A stretch of DNA of 6,959 nt. Source: an uncultured Pseudogracilibacillus sp. Lineage in GTDB: Bacteria > Bacillota > Bacilli > Bacillales > Amphibacillaceae. The stretch spans positions 1 to 6,959 of the forward strand of contig CALGOZ010000111.1 of NCBI GenBank assembly GCA_937960785.1, in the 5' to 3' direction. The notes beneath the pieces were generated by a model, which had not been told where the DNA came from, did no database searches, and saw only the letters and a list, made by a program, of their open reading frames with translations. Both the position numbers and the translations under genes were made by a program. Positions 1-6,163 of this stretch are shown piece by piece (the stretch's first letter is position 1; each line of letters starts with the position of its first letter).

Positions 1-593
1 GTAACTTTTCATGAAAAAGCACTTCAACTTACACAGTGGAGCGCTACAATGAGTAGTTAATGAAAAATATCCTCCTGGCTTACCCAATGGATCCCCGAAG
101 TAAACCGATTAAAAACTTTTCGAGAGTGGAGAGACAACATAGATTTTTAAAAAGTCCCATTTAAAACAGACATTAGTAAATTTTTATTAAAGCTTCAGAA
201 AAAATGAAATTCTATTAATAAACGTAAACTTTAGGAGGTTTGGTGTCCAAACAAATAGTACAAACATAATCTCCGGATAAATGAAAATGGAGTGAGTCCC
301 TAAATCTTGAAATAACTTAAACTCTTCCATCTATTTCTTTAAGTATAGCTTTCTCTTATCTTTTTTGTTTGTTTTGTTGTAATTGATATATAAGCTCTGA
401 CATAATGCGACTTATCGTAGGAAATAAAAATATTAATACAATCACCTTTATTGTCAAATGTTTACTTTACACTAGGGATCCGCCCGATATACTAAGTACA
501 ATTTCTATTGAACATTATATTTTACATAGATTGTTTATTCGTGTTCAATTTTCATCATAAATTGTATAGATTCACATATTAAGTCGAATACTA
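1..593. other. Gene-poor left-edge region with possible coding remnants
   Basis: No intact gene of convincing size is visible on either strand. The region is AT-rich, with a T-rich tract at about 361-380. Three weak signals stand out and are treated separately as findings. Plus frame 1 from 1 to 150 reads like a protein C-terminus, interrupted only by adjacent TAA and TGA codons at 58-63. A strong AGGAGG at 233-238 leads into an eight-codon GTG frame (243-269) that overlaps a small hairpin. On the minus strand a TTGACA-16-TAATAT promoter-like element at 430-457 faces a frame broken by stops. The last 60 bases should contain the promoter of the YugN-like gene. TATAGA at 565-570 is the best -10 candidate, but no good -35 box sits at the right distance, so no promoter is called. 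No tRNA, rRNA or known riboswitch was recognised. Confidence 0.6.
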
Positions 594-605
594 ATGAAAA
601 ATGCC

Positions 606-612
606 AAAGGAG
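606..612 (+). promoter_or_regulatory. Ribosome binding site fixing the GTG start of the YugN-like gene
   Basis: AAAGGAG lies 8 bases upstream of GTG at 621-623. The in-frame ATG at 594 has only AT-rich sequence before it (AGTCGAATACTA) and no Shine-Dalgarno. The site therefore argues that translation begins at 621 and that the nine codons from 594 belong to the leader. Confidence 0.75.
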
Positions 613-620
613 CTTTTAAA

Positions 621-1043
621 GTGATTTATTTAGATACAAACATTGAAGGTAAGCGAATGACGTTTGGTGAAGCGGAAAATTACCTTAAAGATTTTGGTTT
701 TCATATCGGTGGAAATTGGGATTACGATCGTGGTATGTTCGATGGGATACTTTATCGCAAAGATGGTAAAACAATATATTTACGGATGCCCTTTCAGGTA
801 ATCGAAGGGGAGCTCGATAATCGAAATGCGTTAATTGAATTTCAAAAGCCTTTTATTATTAAGCACGTCGTTAATCTTGGAATAGCAAAGGATAGTTCAG
901 CGCTACTTTCCGCTACCGGATTTGCTCAATTCCAAAAGCCACTAGACAAAGATGGTCATATCCCAAATCAATCGAATTGGCAAGAATTCGGTGAAGATAT
1001 TGTCGGAGAAATTATGGATGAATTAAGACGAAAGCATGATTAA
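621..1043 (+). CDS. YugN-like family protein, function unknown
   Basis: This 140-residue protein starts at GTG 621 and has the hallmark of the YugN-like family (B. subtilis YugN; DUF family PF08868 from memory), the segment GGNWDYDRGMFDG at residues 30-42. It is followed by a hydrophobic strand with LRMPF (54-58) and a predicted acidic turn (EGELDNRNA, 62-70). No signal peptide, membrane segment or catalytic motif is visible, so the protein is probably cytosolic. Its biochemical role is unknown, and the family is largely restricted to Bacillales. The C-terminus is a charged helix ending KHD. It is the only plus-strand gene in the window and converges on the aldo/keto reductase, so it is probably monocistronic. 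ATG 594 is an alternative start adding nine residues, but it lacks a ribosome binding site. Family assignment rests on the GGNWDYD motif, size and overall pattern, recalled rather than searched. Confidence 0.8.
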   Translation: MIYLDTNIEGKRMTFGEAENYLKDFGFHIGGNWDYDRGMFDGILYRKDGKTIYLRMPFQVIEGELDNRNALIEFQKPFIIKHVVNLGIAKDSSALLSATGFAQFQKPLDKDGHIPNQSNWQEFGEDIVGEIMDELRRKHD

Positions 1044-1076
1044 GTTACTTCCTATTGCTATGATGAATTGATAGCT

Positions 1077-1138
1077 GGGAGCGGCTATTTCATAAAAATG
1101 ATTAGAATAAATATACTAAACGAATACCTGCCGCTCCC
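1077..1138. repeat. GC-rich inverted repeat between convergent genes
   Basis: GGGAGCGGC at 1077-1085 is perfectly complementary to GCCGCTCCC at 1130-1138, with 44 AT-rich bases between. Allowing a one-base bulge, the arms extend outward by AGC on each side. The repeat lies in the 132-bp gap between the YugN-like gene and the convergent aldo/keto reductase, where a bidirectional terminator would be expected. However, the loop is long and neither side has a T tract, so a standard intrinsic terminator is doubtful. A small repeat element with inverted ends is an alternative. GCT flanks both outer ends (1074-1076 and 1139-1141), which is too short to count as a target duplication. Confidence 0.6.
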
Positions 1139-1148
1139 GCTTATCCCT

Positions 1149-1166
1149 TCATTTATGAGTAAATGA
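1149..1166 (-). other. Short AT-rich hairpin after the aldo/keto reductase
   Basis: TCATTTA (1149-1155) and TAAATGA (1160-1166) form a 7-bp stem with a 4-base loop, about 9 bases beyond the reductase stop codon. The stem is almost all A-T and is followed on the minus strand by AGGGATAAG rather than a U run. It is at best a weak 3'-end structure. Confidence 0.25.
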
Positions 1167-1175
1167 TAAAATTAA

Positions 1176-2117
1176 TTAACTAAAAGCTTCATAAACTTTA
1201 TTTATTTCTTCACTGGATAAAGTAATTTGTGCACTTTGTACATTATAATCTATTTGCTCGGGATGTTTTGCACCGGGGATTACGACATCGATTGCTTCAT
1301 GGTGTAAATATGTCGCTAGGACGAGTTGTGCTACTCCCACATTTTTTTCCTTTGCAATGTTACGAACCTTCTCCACTTGTTGTAAAATTTCCTTGAAGCG
1401 TTTCGGCTGGAAATCCGGTTGATCACGTCGTAAGTCTCCTTCAGGAAAGGTTGTCGATTCTGTATATTTTCCAGCTAGTAATCCTGAGGCTAAAGGAAAA
1501 TAAGGAACAAAGGAAATATTGTGTTCAAGCGTATATGGGAAGAGCTCTTCCTCTGCAGATCGATCGAGTAAATTGTATTTTCCCTGGTAGACATCGACAT
1601 ACCCGTCTTGATTTGCCTCTTTTAATTGTTCGATAGAAAAGTTCGATACGCCGATTGCTCGAATTTTTCCTTCGTCTTTAAGTTGTTTTAAAGCGCCGAC
1701 TGCTTCATATTTTGGTGTTGAATCATCGGGAAAATGGATATAAAACAAATCGATATAATCAGTTTGCAAACGACGTAAGCTATCTTCTACTGCTTGTTTT
1801 AAAAATTCTGGTCGGTTATTAAAAACTGTTTCACCAGTTGAATCGTCGTGTGCTGCCTTCGATGCTAGGACGATTTCGGTTCGTCTGCCGGTTTCTTTTA
1901 ACACTTCTCCGATAATTTCTTCAGAACGTTTAGGCCCGTATGTATAAGCAGTGTCCCAAAAGTTTACTCCATGTTCAAGGGCAGCATGTAATACCCGACG
2001 GCCATCTTCATCAGTTATATCAGGGTAATATTTCTGACCTCCTACAGCATTTGTTCCAAGACCTACAGGATGAACAGTTAAATTAGCACTTCGAATTGTG
2101 ACACTTTTCGTCGTCAA
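1176..2117 (-). CDS. IolS-like aldo/keto reductase
   Basis: This predicted cytosolic NADPH-dependent oxidoreductase of the aldo/keto reductase superfamily has 313 residues from the TTG start. The sequence closely follows what I recall of B. subtilis IolS (AKR11 family, about 310 residues): VGLGTNAVGG at 18-27, DTAYTYG at 55-61, SKAAH at 86-90, YIHFPD at 126-131, GVSNFS, and IPGAKHPEQ near the C-terminus. The catalytic tetrad is complete: Asp55, Tyr60, Lys87 and His128. The physiological substrate is not known, and no inositol catabolism genes are present here, so the iolS name is not transferred. It lies downstream of the acyl-CoA synthetase in the same direction, with 79 bases between them and no clear promoter or terminator, so cotranscription is likely. 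The TTG start has AGAAAGGTGAG seven bases upstream and gives the normal family N-terminus. ATG at 2162 would add a basic 15-residue extension and has no ribosome binding site. Confidence 0.92.
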   Translation of the reverse strand: MTTKSVTIRSANLTVHPVGLGTNAVGGQKYYPDITDEDGRRVLHAALEHGVNFWDTAYTYGPKRSEEIIGEVLKETGRRTEIVLASKAAHDDSTGETVFNNRPEFLKQAVEDSLRRLQTDYIDLFYIHFPDDSTPKYEAVGALKQLKDEGKIRAIGVSNFSIEQLKEANQDGYVDVYQGKYNLLDRSAEEELFPYTLEHNISFVPYFPLASGLLAGKYTESTTFPEGDLRRDQPDFQPKRFKEILQQVEKVRNIAKEKNVGVAQLVLATYLHHEAIDVVIPGAKHPEQIDYNVQSAQITLSSEEINKVYEAFS

Positions 2118-2124
2118 TCTTTTT

Positions 2125-2135
2125 CTCACCTTTCT
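2125..2135 (-). promoter_or_regulatory. Ribosome binding site fixing the TTG start of the aldo/keto reductase
   Basis: On the minus strand AGAAAGGTGAG precedes TTG (2117-2115) by 7 bases. It matches the Bacillus anti-Shine-Dalgarno partner (AGAAAGGAGGTGA) with a gap. The upstream in-frame ATG at 2162 has only CTTTCCATTGAATGG before it. The shorter protein also matches the IolS length. Confidence 0.7.
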
Positions 2136-2196
2136 AATAAGCTTGATATAAGAAGATATCATCCATTCAATGGAAAGACGTTATATGTTTAACGTA

Positions 2197-3786
2197 CTAT
2201 TCTTCATTCTTTTTTGCAAATTGATTTCGTAAGTCTTTTTTCAATATCTTCCCACTTGGATTTTTCGGTAAAGACTTCTGGAAATAGACTGCTTTAGGTG
2301 TTTTAAAAGCGGGCAAGCGTTCATTACAAAAAGTGATTACTTCTTCTTCTGTTAATGAATAACCTTCTTTTAAAATAATAATAGCCGTGATTTTTTCAAT
2401 CCAGTAATCATCGGGAATTCCGATTACAGCGACTTCAGCTACTTCTTCCATTAAATAAATTACTTCTTCAACTTCCCGACTGGCTACATTTACTCCACCC
2501 GAAATAATAATATCTTTCTTCCGATCGACGATTGTAATGTAGCCTTCTTCATCCATCGTTCCTAAATCTCCACTATGGAACCATCCATTTTTAAAAGCTT
2601 CTTCTGTTTGTTTGGGAGCATTTAAATAGCCGAGCATCGCATGAGGAGTTCGGTGAACGATTTCCCCTACTTCACCGCGGGGCACTTCTTCTCCATTATC
2701 ATCGACAATTTTTGTCTCTACATTTAAAGTCGGTCTGCCGGCTGAACCAAGCTTTCTTAATTGATCTTCTGGATGCAAAGCCGTAGCAAGCGGTGCCACT
2801 TCTGTTTGTCCATAAAAATTCCAAAAGCGGGCGTTCGGTAAACGCTCCGTTAATTCACGTAACACTTCTCGGGGCATAATTGCAGCTCCATAATAACATT
2901 TTTCTAGTGAAGATAAATCGTAGGTGTCAAATTTCTCATGGCGTAAAATTGCAATCCATACGGTTGGTGGGGCAAAAAGTTGATTTGCTTTATTTATTTC
3001 CACCGTCTCCATAATTGTAACTGGATTTGCTTCATCTAAAATAACTCCTGTCGCTCCTAAATATACACTTGGACCTAAAAAGACATGGAGTTGTGCACTA
3101 TGGTAGAAAGGTAAGGCGTGGACGAGGATATCAGAGCTTTCCATTGAACCATCGACGATACAACTGACATATTCTGAGATGATACTTTTGTGTGATAACA
3201 TCACCCCTTTTGGGTCAGATTCAGTTCCACTCGTATACAATATATGAGCTAGGTCATCATCGTAAATCGTCTCTTCTATCGGTTCTTCCCTTGCGTCTTT
3301 CTGGATAGAGTGTAACGATTCCCAACCGAATATATCGAGCTCCCCTTCTGTCTCTAGAACAAATCGATGACGTAAAACTTCTTGTGATATTGCTTCCTCA
3401 ATCGTTTCGATATGTTCCTTTTCAGTAAAAATCCCAATTGCTTCCGAATGCTCAATGATGTAAGCGATATCATTTCCGCGTAACATAAAATTAATTGGGA
3501 TAAAAACAGCTCCTAATTTAGCTAGCGCAAAATTCACAATGACAAAATCTAAATTATTACGCGAGAAGATCGCCAATCGGTCACCTTTTTTAATTCCTCG
3601 TTTCCTTAATCCATCGGCTGTTTTGTTCACAAGGATTTCAAGCTCTTTATACGTAACCTTTCGATTACGATAGGTAAAGGCTAGTTTGTCCGGGGTTCTT
3701 GCAGTTGATCTACTTAATATATCACCTAAGGTGTTCCGTCTCGCTCGCTGGATTGTCGCTTCTAAAGATATGTGTGCACGTTTCAT
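2197..3786 (-). CDS. FadD-like acyl-CoA synthetase (fatty-acid--CoA ligase)
   Basis: This 529-residue adenylate-forming (ANL superfamily) enzyme is predicted to activate a carboxylic acid, probably a fatty acid, with ATP and join it to coenzyme A. All core motifs are present in order: the phosphate-binding loop YTSGTESDPKG at 184-194, NFYGQTE at 323-329, SGDLG at 405-409, the hinge region DRKKDIIISGG at 421-431 followed by VNVASREVEE, and NPSGKILKK at 509-517, with Lys513 as the expected adenylation lysine. The NVASREVEE hinge and the following WIEKITA recall a FadD subgroup rather than classic LcfA. Length is normal and no membrane segment is visible. ATG 3786 is supported by AGAGGTGA four bases upstream. 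The gene has its own candidate promoter and probably heads an operon with the aldo/keto reductase. Chain-length preference cannot be read from the sequence. Other ANL acids (aryl, branched) remain possible. Confidence 0.92.
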   Translation of the reverse strand: MKRAHISLEATIQRARRNTLGDILSRSTARTPDKLAFTYRNRKVTYKELEILVNKTADGLRKRGIKKGDRLAIFSRNNLDFVIVNFALAKLGAVFIPINFMLRGNDIAYIIEHSEAIGIFTEKEHIETIEEAISQEVLRHRFVLETEGELDIFGWESLHSIQKDAREEPIEETIYDDDLAHILYTSGTESDPKGVMLSHKSIISEYVSCIVDGSMESSDILVHALPFYHSAQLHVFLGPSVYLGATGVILDEANPVTIMETVEINKANQLFAPPTVWIAILRHEKFDTYDLSSLEKCYYGAAIMPREVLRELTERLPNARFWNFYGQTEVAPLATALHPEDQLRKLGSAGRPTLNVETKIVDDNGEEVPRGEVGEIVHRTPHAMLGYLNAPKQTEEAFKNGWFHSGDLGTMDEEGYITIVDRKKDIIISGGVNVASREVEEVIYLMEEVAEVAVIGIPDDYWIEKITAIIILKEGYSLTEEEVITFCNERLPAFKTPKAVYFQKSLPKNPSGKILKKDLRNQFAKKNEE

Positions 3787-3790
3787 CGTA

Positions 3791-3800
3791 TCACCTCTAT
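3791..3800 (-). promoter_or_regulatory. Ribosome binding site of the acyl-CoA synthetase
   Basis: ATAGAGGTGA on the minus strand sits four bases before ATG 3786. It is a strong Shine-Dalgarno with slightly tight spacing, and it supports the chosen start. Confidence 0.7.
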
Positions 3801-3813
3801 ATTATTTTTATTT

Positions 3814-3842
3814 AGTATAGTATATGAGGCCACACATTACAA
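3814..3842 (-). promoter_or_regulatory. Candidate sigma-A promoter of the acyl-CoA synthetase operon
   Basis: On the minus strand TTGTAA (3842-3837) and TATACT (3819-3814) are separated by exactly 17 bases, matching 4/6 and 5/6 of the sigma-A consensus. A second TATACT overlaps just upstream (3824-3819). Transcription would start near 3807, giving a leader of about 20 bases with AGAGGTGA in it. The 84-bp gap between transporter and synthetase genes is a natural place for a promoter. I saw no FadR-like (TGAATGANTANTCATTCA) or FapR-like operator. Confidence 0.5.
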
Positions 3843-3870
3843 TAGTTCTTTTGAAGCGACGTTCCAAGCA

Positions 3871-5064
3871 TTAGGCAACTTTTGTATCTTTTCCAGCTGA
3901 TATCCCAGCAAGGCCGATAACAATGGACACGATTATTAAAAAAATTAGTGGCACTGTCCAAGATTGCTGTAAGTCATAAAGAAGCCCAACGAATACCGGT
4001 CCAATAGCTGCGAATAAATAACCTACAGATTGAGCCATTCCCGAGAGCTCAGCAGCTTCAATTCCAGTATTTGTTCGCAAGGAAAAGAACATCATTGACA
4101 AACTAAAGCCACTACCACAAGCAACTCCTAATAATAGAACAATGATTGGAGCTAAAGCTTTAAACGGAAGGAATAATAATCCAAAACTAATCATAAAAAG
4201 AAAAGCTGTTCCTACTGCAAATGGTACTTGGCTCTTGGCTCTTTCAGCAAATACGGGAACGATAAACGTAGTCGGAATTAAGGATACTTGCATTAAAAAA
4301 ATAAGCCAACCGGCTCCGGTAGCGGAATAAGATAAATTTTGAAACAATTCTGGTAACCACGTAATTGCGGTGTAAAAGCCGAGCGATTGTCCACCCATAA
4401 ACAAAGTTACAGCCCAAGCCACTTTAGAGTGCCATAAGTTCATCGTTTTTTCTTGTTTTGTATCCACTTGGTGTTCCGTTCTATTTCGTCTCCATTGCGG
4501 TAACCATAATAATAAAGCAATAAAGACTAATACTGCCCAAATAAGCAACGAACCTTGCCATCCAAAGCTTTTCCATTCTGCAATGGGAACTGATAATCCA
4601 GACCCTAAAGCACCAAAGATATTCATAAACACAGCATAAAAACCGGTCATCAATCCAATTTTTAATGGAAAATTCATTTTAATATAAGCAGGAATTAATA
4701 CATTTCCAACCGCAATCGCTAACCCTATTAGTAACGTTCCGAACAATAAAAAAGCTACCCCTGTACTTGAACGTAAAATCATTCCAATCAGTAAAACGAG
4801 GAGAGAATACCCAATCGTTCTTTCAATTCCGACTTTGTTTGCGATTTTAGGTGTAATTGGCGAAAAGAAAGCAAAGGCTAACAGAGGTAAGGTCGTAATA
4901 AAACCGGCCAATACATTGTGTAAGCCAAGCGTTTCCCGAATGTCAGGAATAAGGGGACCTACCGACGTTAAAGGTACTCGTAAGGTCGTTGCAATTAACA
5001 TAACTCCAATAATTAAAAGGAATTCGTTTCGTCTTGTTGCTATTTGTTCTTGCTGTAAATTCAT
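3871..5064 (-). CDS. MFS transporter, CynX/NimT (YycB-like) family
   Basis: This 397-residue polytopic membrane protein of the major facilitator superfamily has about twelve hydrophobic segments and a hydrophilic central loop at about 190-211 (WRRNRTEHQVDTKQEK). The N-terminal signature, TLRVPLTSVGPLIPDI at 27-42 followed by GFITTLPLLAFAFFSPITPK at 54-73, and the late motif SGMAQSVGYLFAAIGP at 341-356 are typical of the CynX/NimT group. That group includes E. coli CynX and NimT (2-nitroimidazole transporter) and B. subtilis YycB. Substrates in the group differ and are mostly unproven, so cyanate should not be assumed; no cyanase gene is nearby. The start ATG has GGAG eight bases upstream. The gene begins 20 bases after the SprT-family stop codon, so the two are probably cotranscribed. 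No clear terminator follows it before the synthetase promoter. Confidence 0.9.
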   Translation of the reverse strand: MNLQQEQIATRRNEFLLIIGVMLIATTLRVPLTSVGPLIPDIRETLGLHNVLAGFITTLPLLAFAFFSPITPKIANKVGIERTIGYSLLVLLIGMILRSSTGVAFLLFGTLLIGLAIAVGNVLIPAYIKMNFPLKIGLMTGFYAVFMNIFGALGSGLSVPIAEWKSFGWQGSLLIWAVLVFIALLLWLPQWRRNRTEHQVDTKQEKTMNLWHSKVAWAVTLFMGGQSLGFYTAITWLPELFQNLSYSATGAGWLIFLMQVSLIPTTFIVPVFAERAKSQVPFAVGTAFLFMISFGLLFLPFKALAPIIVLLLGVACGSGFSLSMMFFSLRTNTGIEAAELSGMAQSVGYLFAAIGPVFVGLLYDLQQSWTVPLIFLIIVSIVIGLAGISAGKDTKVA

Positions 5065-5084
5065 CTATTTAACTCCATTCTATT

Positions 5085-5570
5085 TCAACTATTTATACCG
5101 TTATATATTTTTTCACCAGTTAATATTATTTTTGCTCGACAACATTTTGTTCGATAATCATCACAATGGGTGACAAGCCGTTTTAAACGACTTTCCCCTG
5201 GCTTTTTACATCGTTCACAATAATACGTGTAAAACTTTCCGACTTTTAACGTTTTTGTGCTCGGGGCTTTATGTTTAGCTAAAGCCCGTTCAAATAATGG
5301 ATTGCCATCATGCATCGGTTTTCCTTGTTTATGAAACGCATAATGGATACATTCATGATTTAATACACCGATAATCGTTTCTTTTGCTCCATAAGTTAAT
5401 AAAGTGCCCGACAATTCAATTCGTAATGGCTCTCCTTTATTGTTTATGACGTAACGCCCAAGGGTTGAGCGTAATCGGTTATTACGGATTACTGGTATTT
5501 TCAACGAGATTTCGTAATTTTCTTTTAAAAAAGTGCTTGCGATTTCTTTTAATTCATTTTCTGTAAACAC
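5085..5570 (-). CDS. SprT-family zinc protein (putative metallopeptidase)
   Basis: This 161-residue protein of the SprT/SprT-like family (B. subtilis YdcK is the local relative) starts at GTG 5570. It has a zinc-peptidase motif HECIH at 72-76 followed by HDGNPLF at 87-93, whose His87 is the expected third metal ligand. The C-terminus is a zinc-ribbon-like segment with Cys118, Cys121, Cys136, Cys143 and Cys144. SPRTN, the eukaryotic relative, cleaves DNA-protein crosslinks; the function of bacterial short forms is not settled. No signal peptide or membrane segment is visible, so it should act in the cytosol. The gene follows a strong terminator and precedes the MFS gene by 20 bases. The longest frame starts at GTG 5579, but that codon lies inside the Shine-Dalgarno AAAGGTGA, so GTG 5570, five bases after it, is preferred. 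The second cysteine pair is rearranged relative to the usual CGKC pattern. Confidence 0.88.
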   Translation of the reverse strand: MFTENELKEIASTFLKENYEISLKIPVIRNNRLRSTLGRYVINNKGEPLRIELSGTLLTYGAKETIIGVLNHECIHYAFHKQGKPMHDGNPLFERALAKHKAPSTKTLKVGKFYTYYCERCKKPGESRLKRLVTHCDDYRTKCCRAKIILTGEKIYNGINS

Positions 5571-5575
5571 TAGAC

Positions 5576-5583
5576 TCACCTTT
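5576..5583 (-). promoter_or_regulatory. Ribosome binding site fixing the start of the SprT-family gene
   Basis: AAAGGTGA on the minus strand is followed by GTCTA and then GTG at 5570-5568. The upstream GTG (5579-5577) is part of this site itself, so ribosomes bound here would start at 5570. This removes three residues from the longest frame. Confidence 0.7.
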
Positions 5584-5594
5584 TACGCTTAGCT

Positions 5595-5613
5595 TTATTA
5601 TTTTTTATAATAA
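5595..5613. repeat. All-AT inverted repeat upstream of the SprT-family gene
   Basis: TTATTAT (5595-5601) and ATAATAA (5607-5613) are perfect inverted copies separated by five T. The structure lies between the terminator and the SprT ribosome binding site, where a promoter or operator would be expected. As a pure A/T repeat in AT-rich DNA it could easily be chance. Confidence 0.3.
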
Positions 5614-5632
5614 CGTATTTAACACATAAAAA

Positions 5633-5662
5633 AGATGACATAACGAAAACGCTATGTCATCT
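5633..5662 (-). terminator. Intrinsic terminator of the SCP2-thioesterase unit
   Basis: In the minus-strand RNA, AGATGACATAGCG pairs with CGTTATGTCATCT across a TTTT loop, giving a 13-bp stem with one G-U pair, followed immediately by a run of six U. It lies about 45 bases past the thioesterase stop codon. It separates that operon from the SprT-family gene, which therefore probably needs its own promoter between 5584 and 5632. I could not identify one there with confidence. Confidence 0.9.
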
Positions 5663-5705
5663 CCTCATTTTATCATAAGAAAAACATTTGTTCGAATGGT
5701 TAACT

Positions 5706-6137
5706 TTAAGATAAAATTTGTTCGCGGGTTTCTTCTGGAATTGGAACAGGTTTACCGCTAACTGGATCGACGCTCACTAGGTTTCCTCGACCAATCAGAC
5801 AATCTTTTCCGTCACCATTCACACCTAAATAATGAATATCAATTGAGCTATTTCCTACTGAATTCGCTTTCACGTAAAGACGTAACGTATCACCAAAATA
5901 TAACGGATGTAAATAATCGCATTGTAAATCAGCAACAACGAGAATTGTCGAATCCGATGCTGTAAGTCCTTTTTCAGCTAAAAATTCAATTCTTCCTTGT
6001 TCGAAATAAATAAACGGTGAAACGTTATTCACATGACCGAACATATCTGTTTCTGAGAAACGAATTTTTATATCTGTATAAAAGGAAAACTCCTCTTTCC
6101 ATTTCTTGAAATCTTCAATATACGAAGTTTTTCCCAT
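5706..6137 (-). CDS. YsmA-like hotdog-fold acyl-CoA thioesterase
   Basis: This 143-residue protein of the 4-hydroxybenzoyl-CoA thioesterase (4HBT) hotdog family is predicted to hydrolyse an acyl-CoA to free acid and CoA in the cytosol. The active-site stretch FSETDMFGHVNN at 27-38 carries the likely catalytic Asp31, followed by the hotdog helix with YFEQGRIEFL (44-53). HPLYFGDTLRLYVK at 77-90 and the strand pattern after it fit the rest of a single hotdog domain. Such enzymes act as dimers or tetramers. In B. subtilis the gene after sdhB is ysmA, a 4HBT-family protein, so the position supports orthology. The start ATG has AGGGGG nine bases upstream. It follows the SCP2 gene by 26 bases with no intervening signal, so the two probably form an operon that ends at the strong terminator downstream. 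The substrate is unknown. Confidence 0.88.
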   Translation of the reverse strand: MGKTSYIEDFKKWKEEFSFYTDIKIRFSETDMFGHVNNVSPFIYFEQGRIEFLAEKGLTASDSTILVVADLQCDYLHPLYFGDTLRLYVKANSVGNSSIDIHYLGVNGDGKDCLIGRGNLVSVDPVSGKPVPIPEETREQILS

Positions 6138-6163
6138 CTTCTATTCCCCCTATATCCTATTGT

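Noticed and set aside
451..479. TTGTCA at 451-456 as a plus-strand -35 box for the YugN-like gene
   Set aside because: No acceptable -10 box occurs 16-18 bases downstream (the spot reads AGGGAT).
405..560. A 51-codon plus-strand frame starting with ATG at 405
   Set aside because: No ribosome binding site precedes the ATG, the composition is unremarkable and the translated protein is not recognisable. A frame of this length occurs by chance.
1451..1636. Plus-strand 61-codon frame inside the aldo/keto reductase
   Set aside because: It lies wholly antisense to a gene with a full set of conserved motifs and has no recognisable product.
2145..2175. TGAATGGATGAT upstream of the aldo/keto reductase as a FadR (fatty acid degradation) operator
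   Set aside because: Only the left half of TGAATGANTANTCATTCA fits (about 11 of 18 positions overall) and the right half-site is missing.
2178..2195. ACGTTA/TAACGT hairpin between the synthetase and reductase genes as a terminator
   Set aside because: The stem is only 6 bp, mostly A-T, and no U run follows on the minus strand.
4142..5173. Two plus-strand frames antisense to the MFS and SprT-family genes (4142-4330 and 4835-5173)
   Set aside because: They are shadows of well-supported minus-strand genes, have no ribosome binding sites and resemble no known protein.
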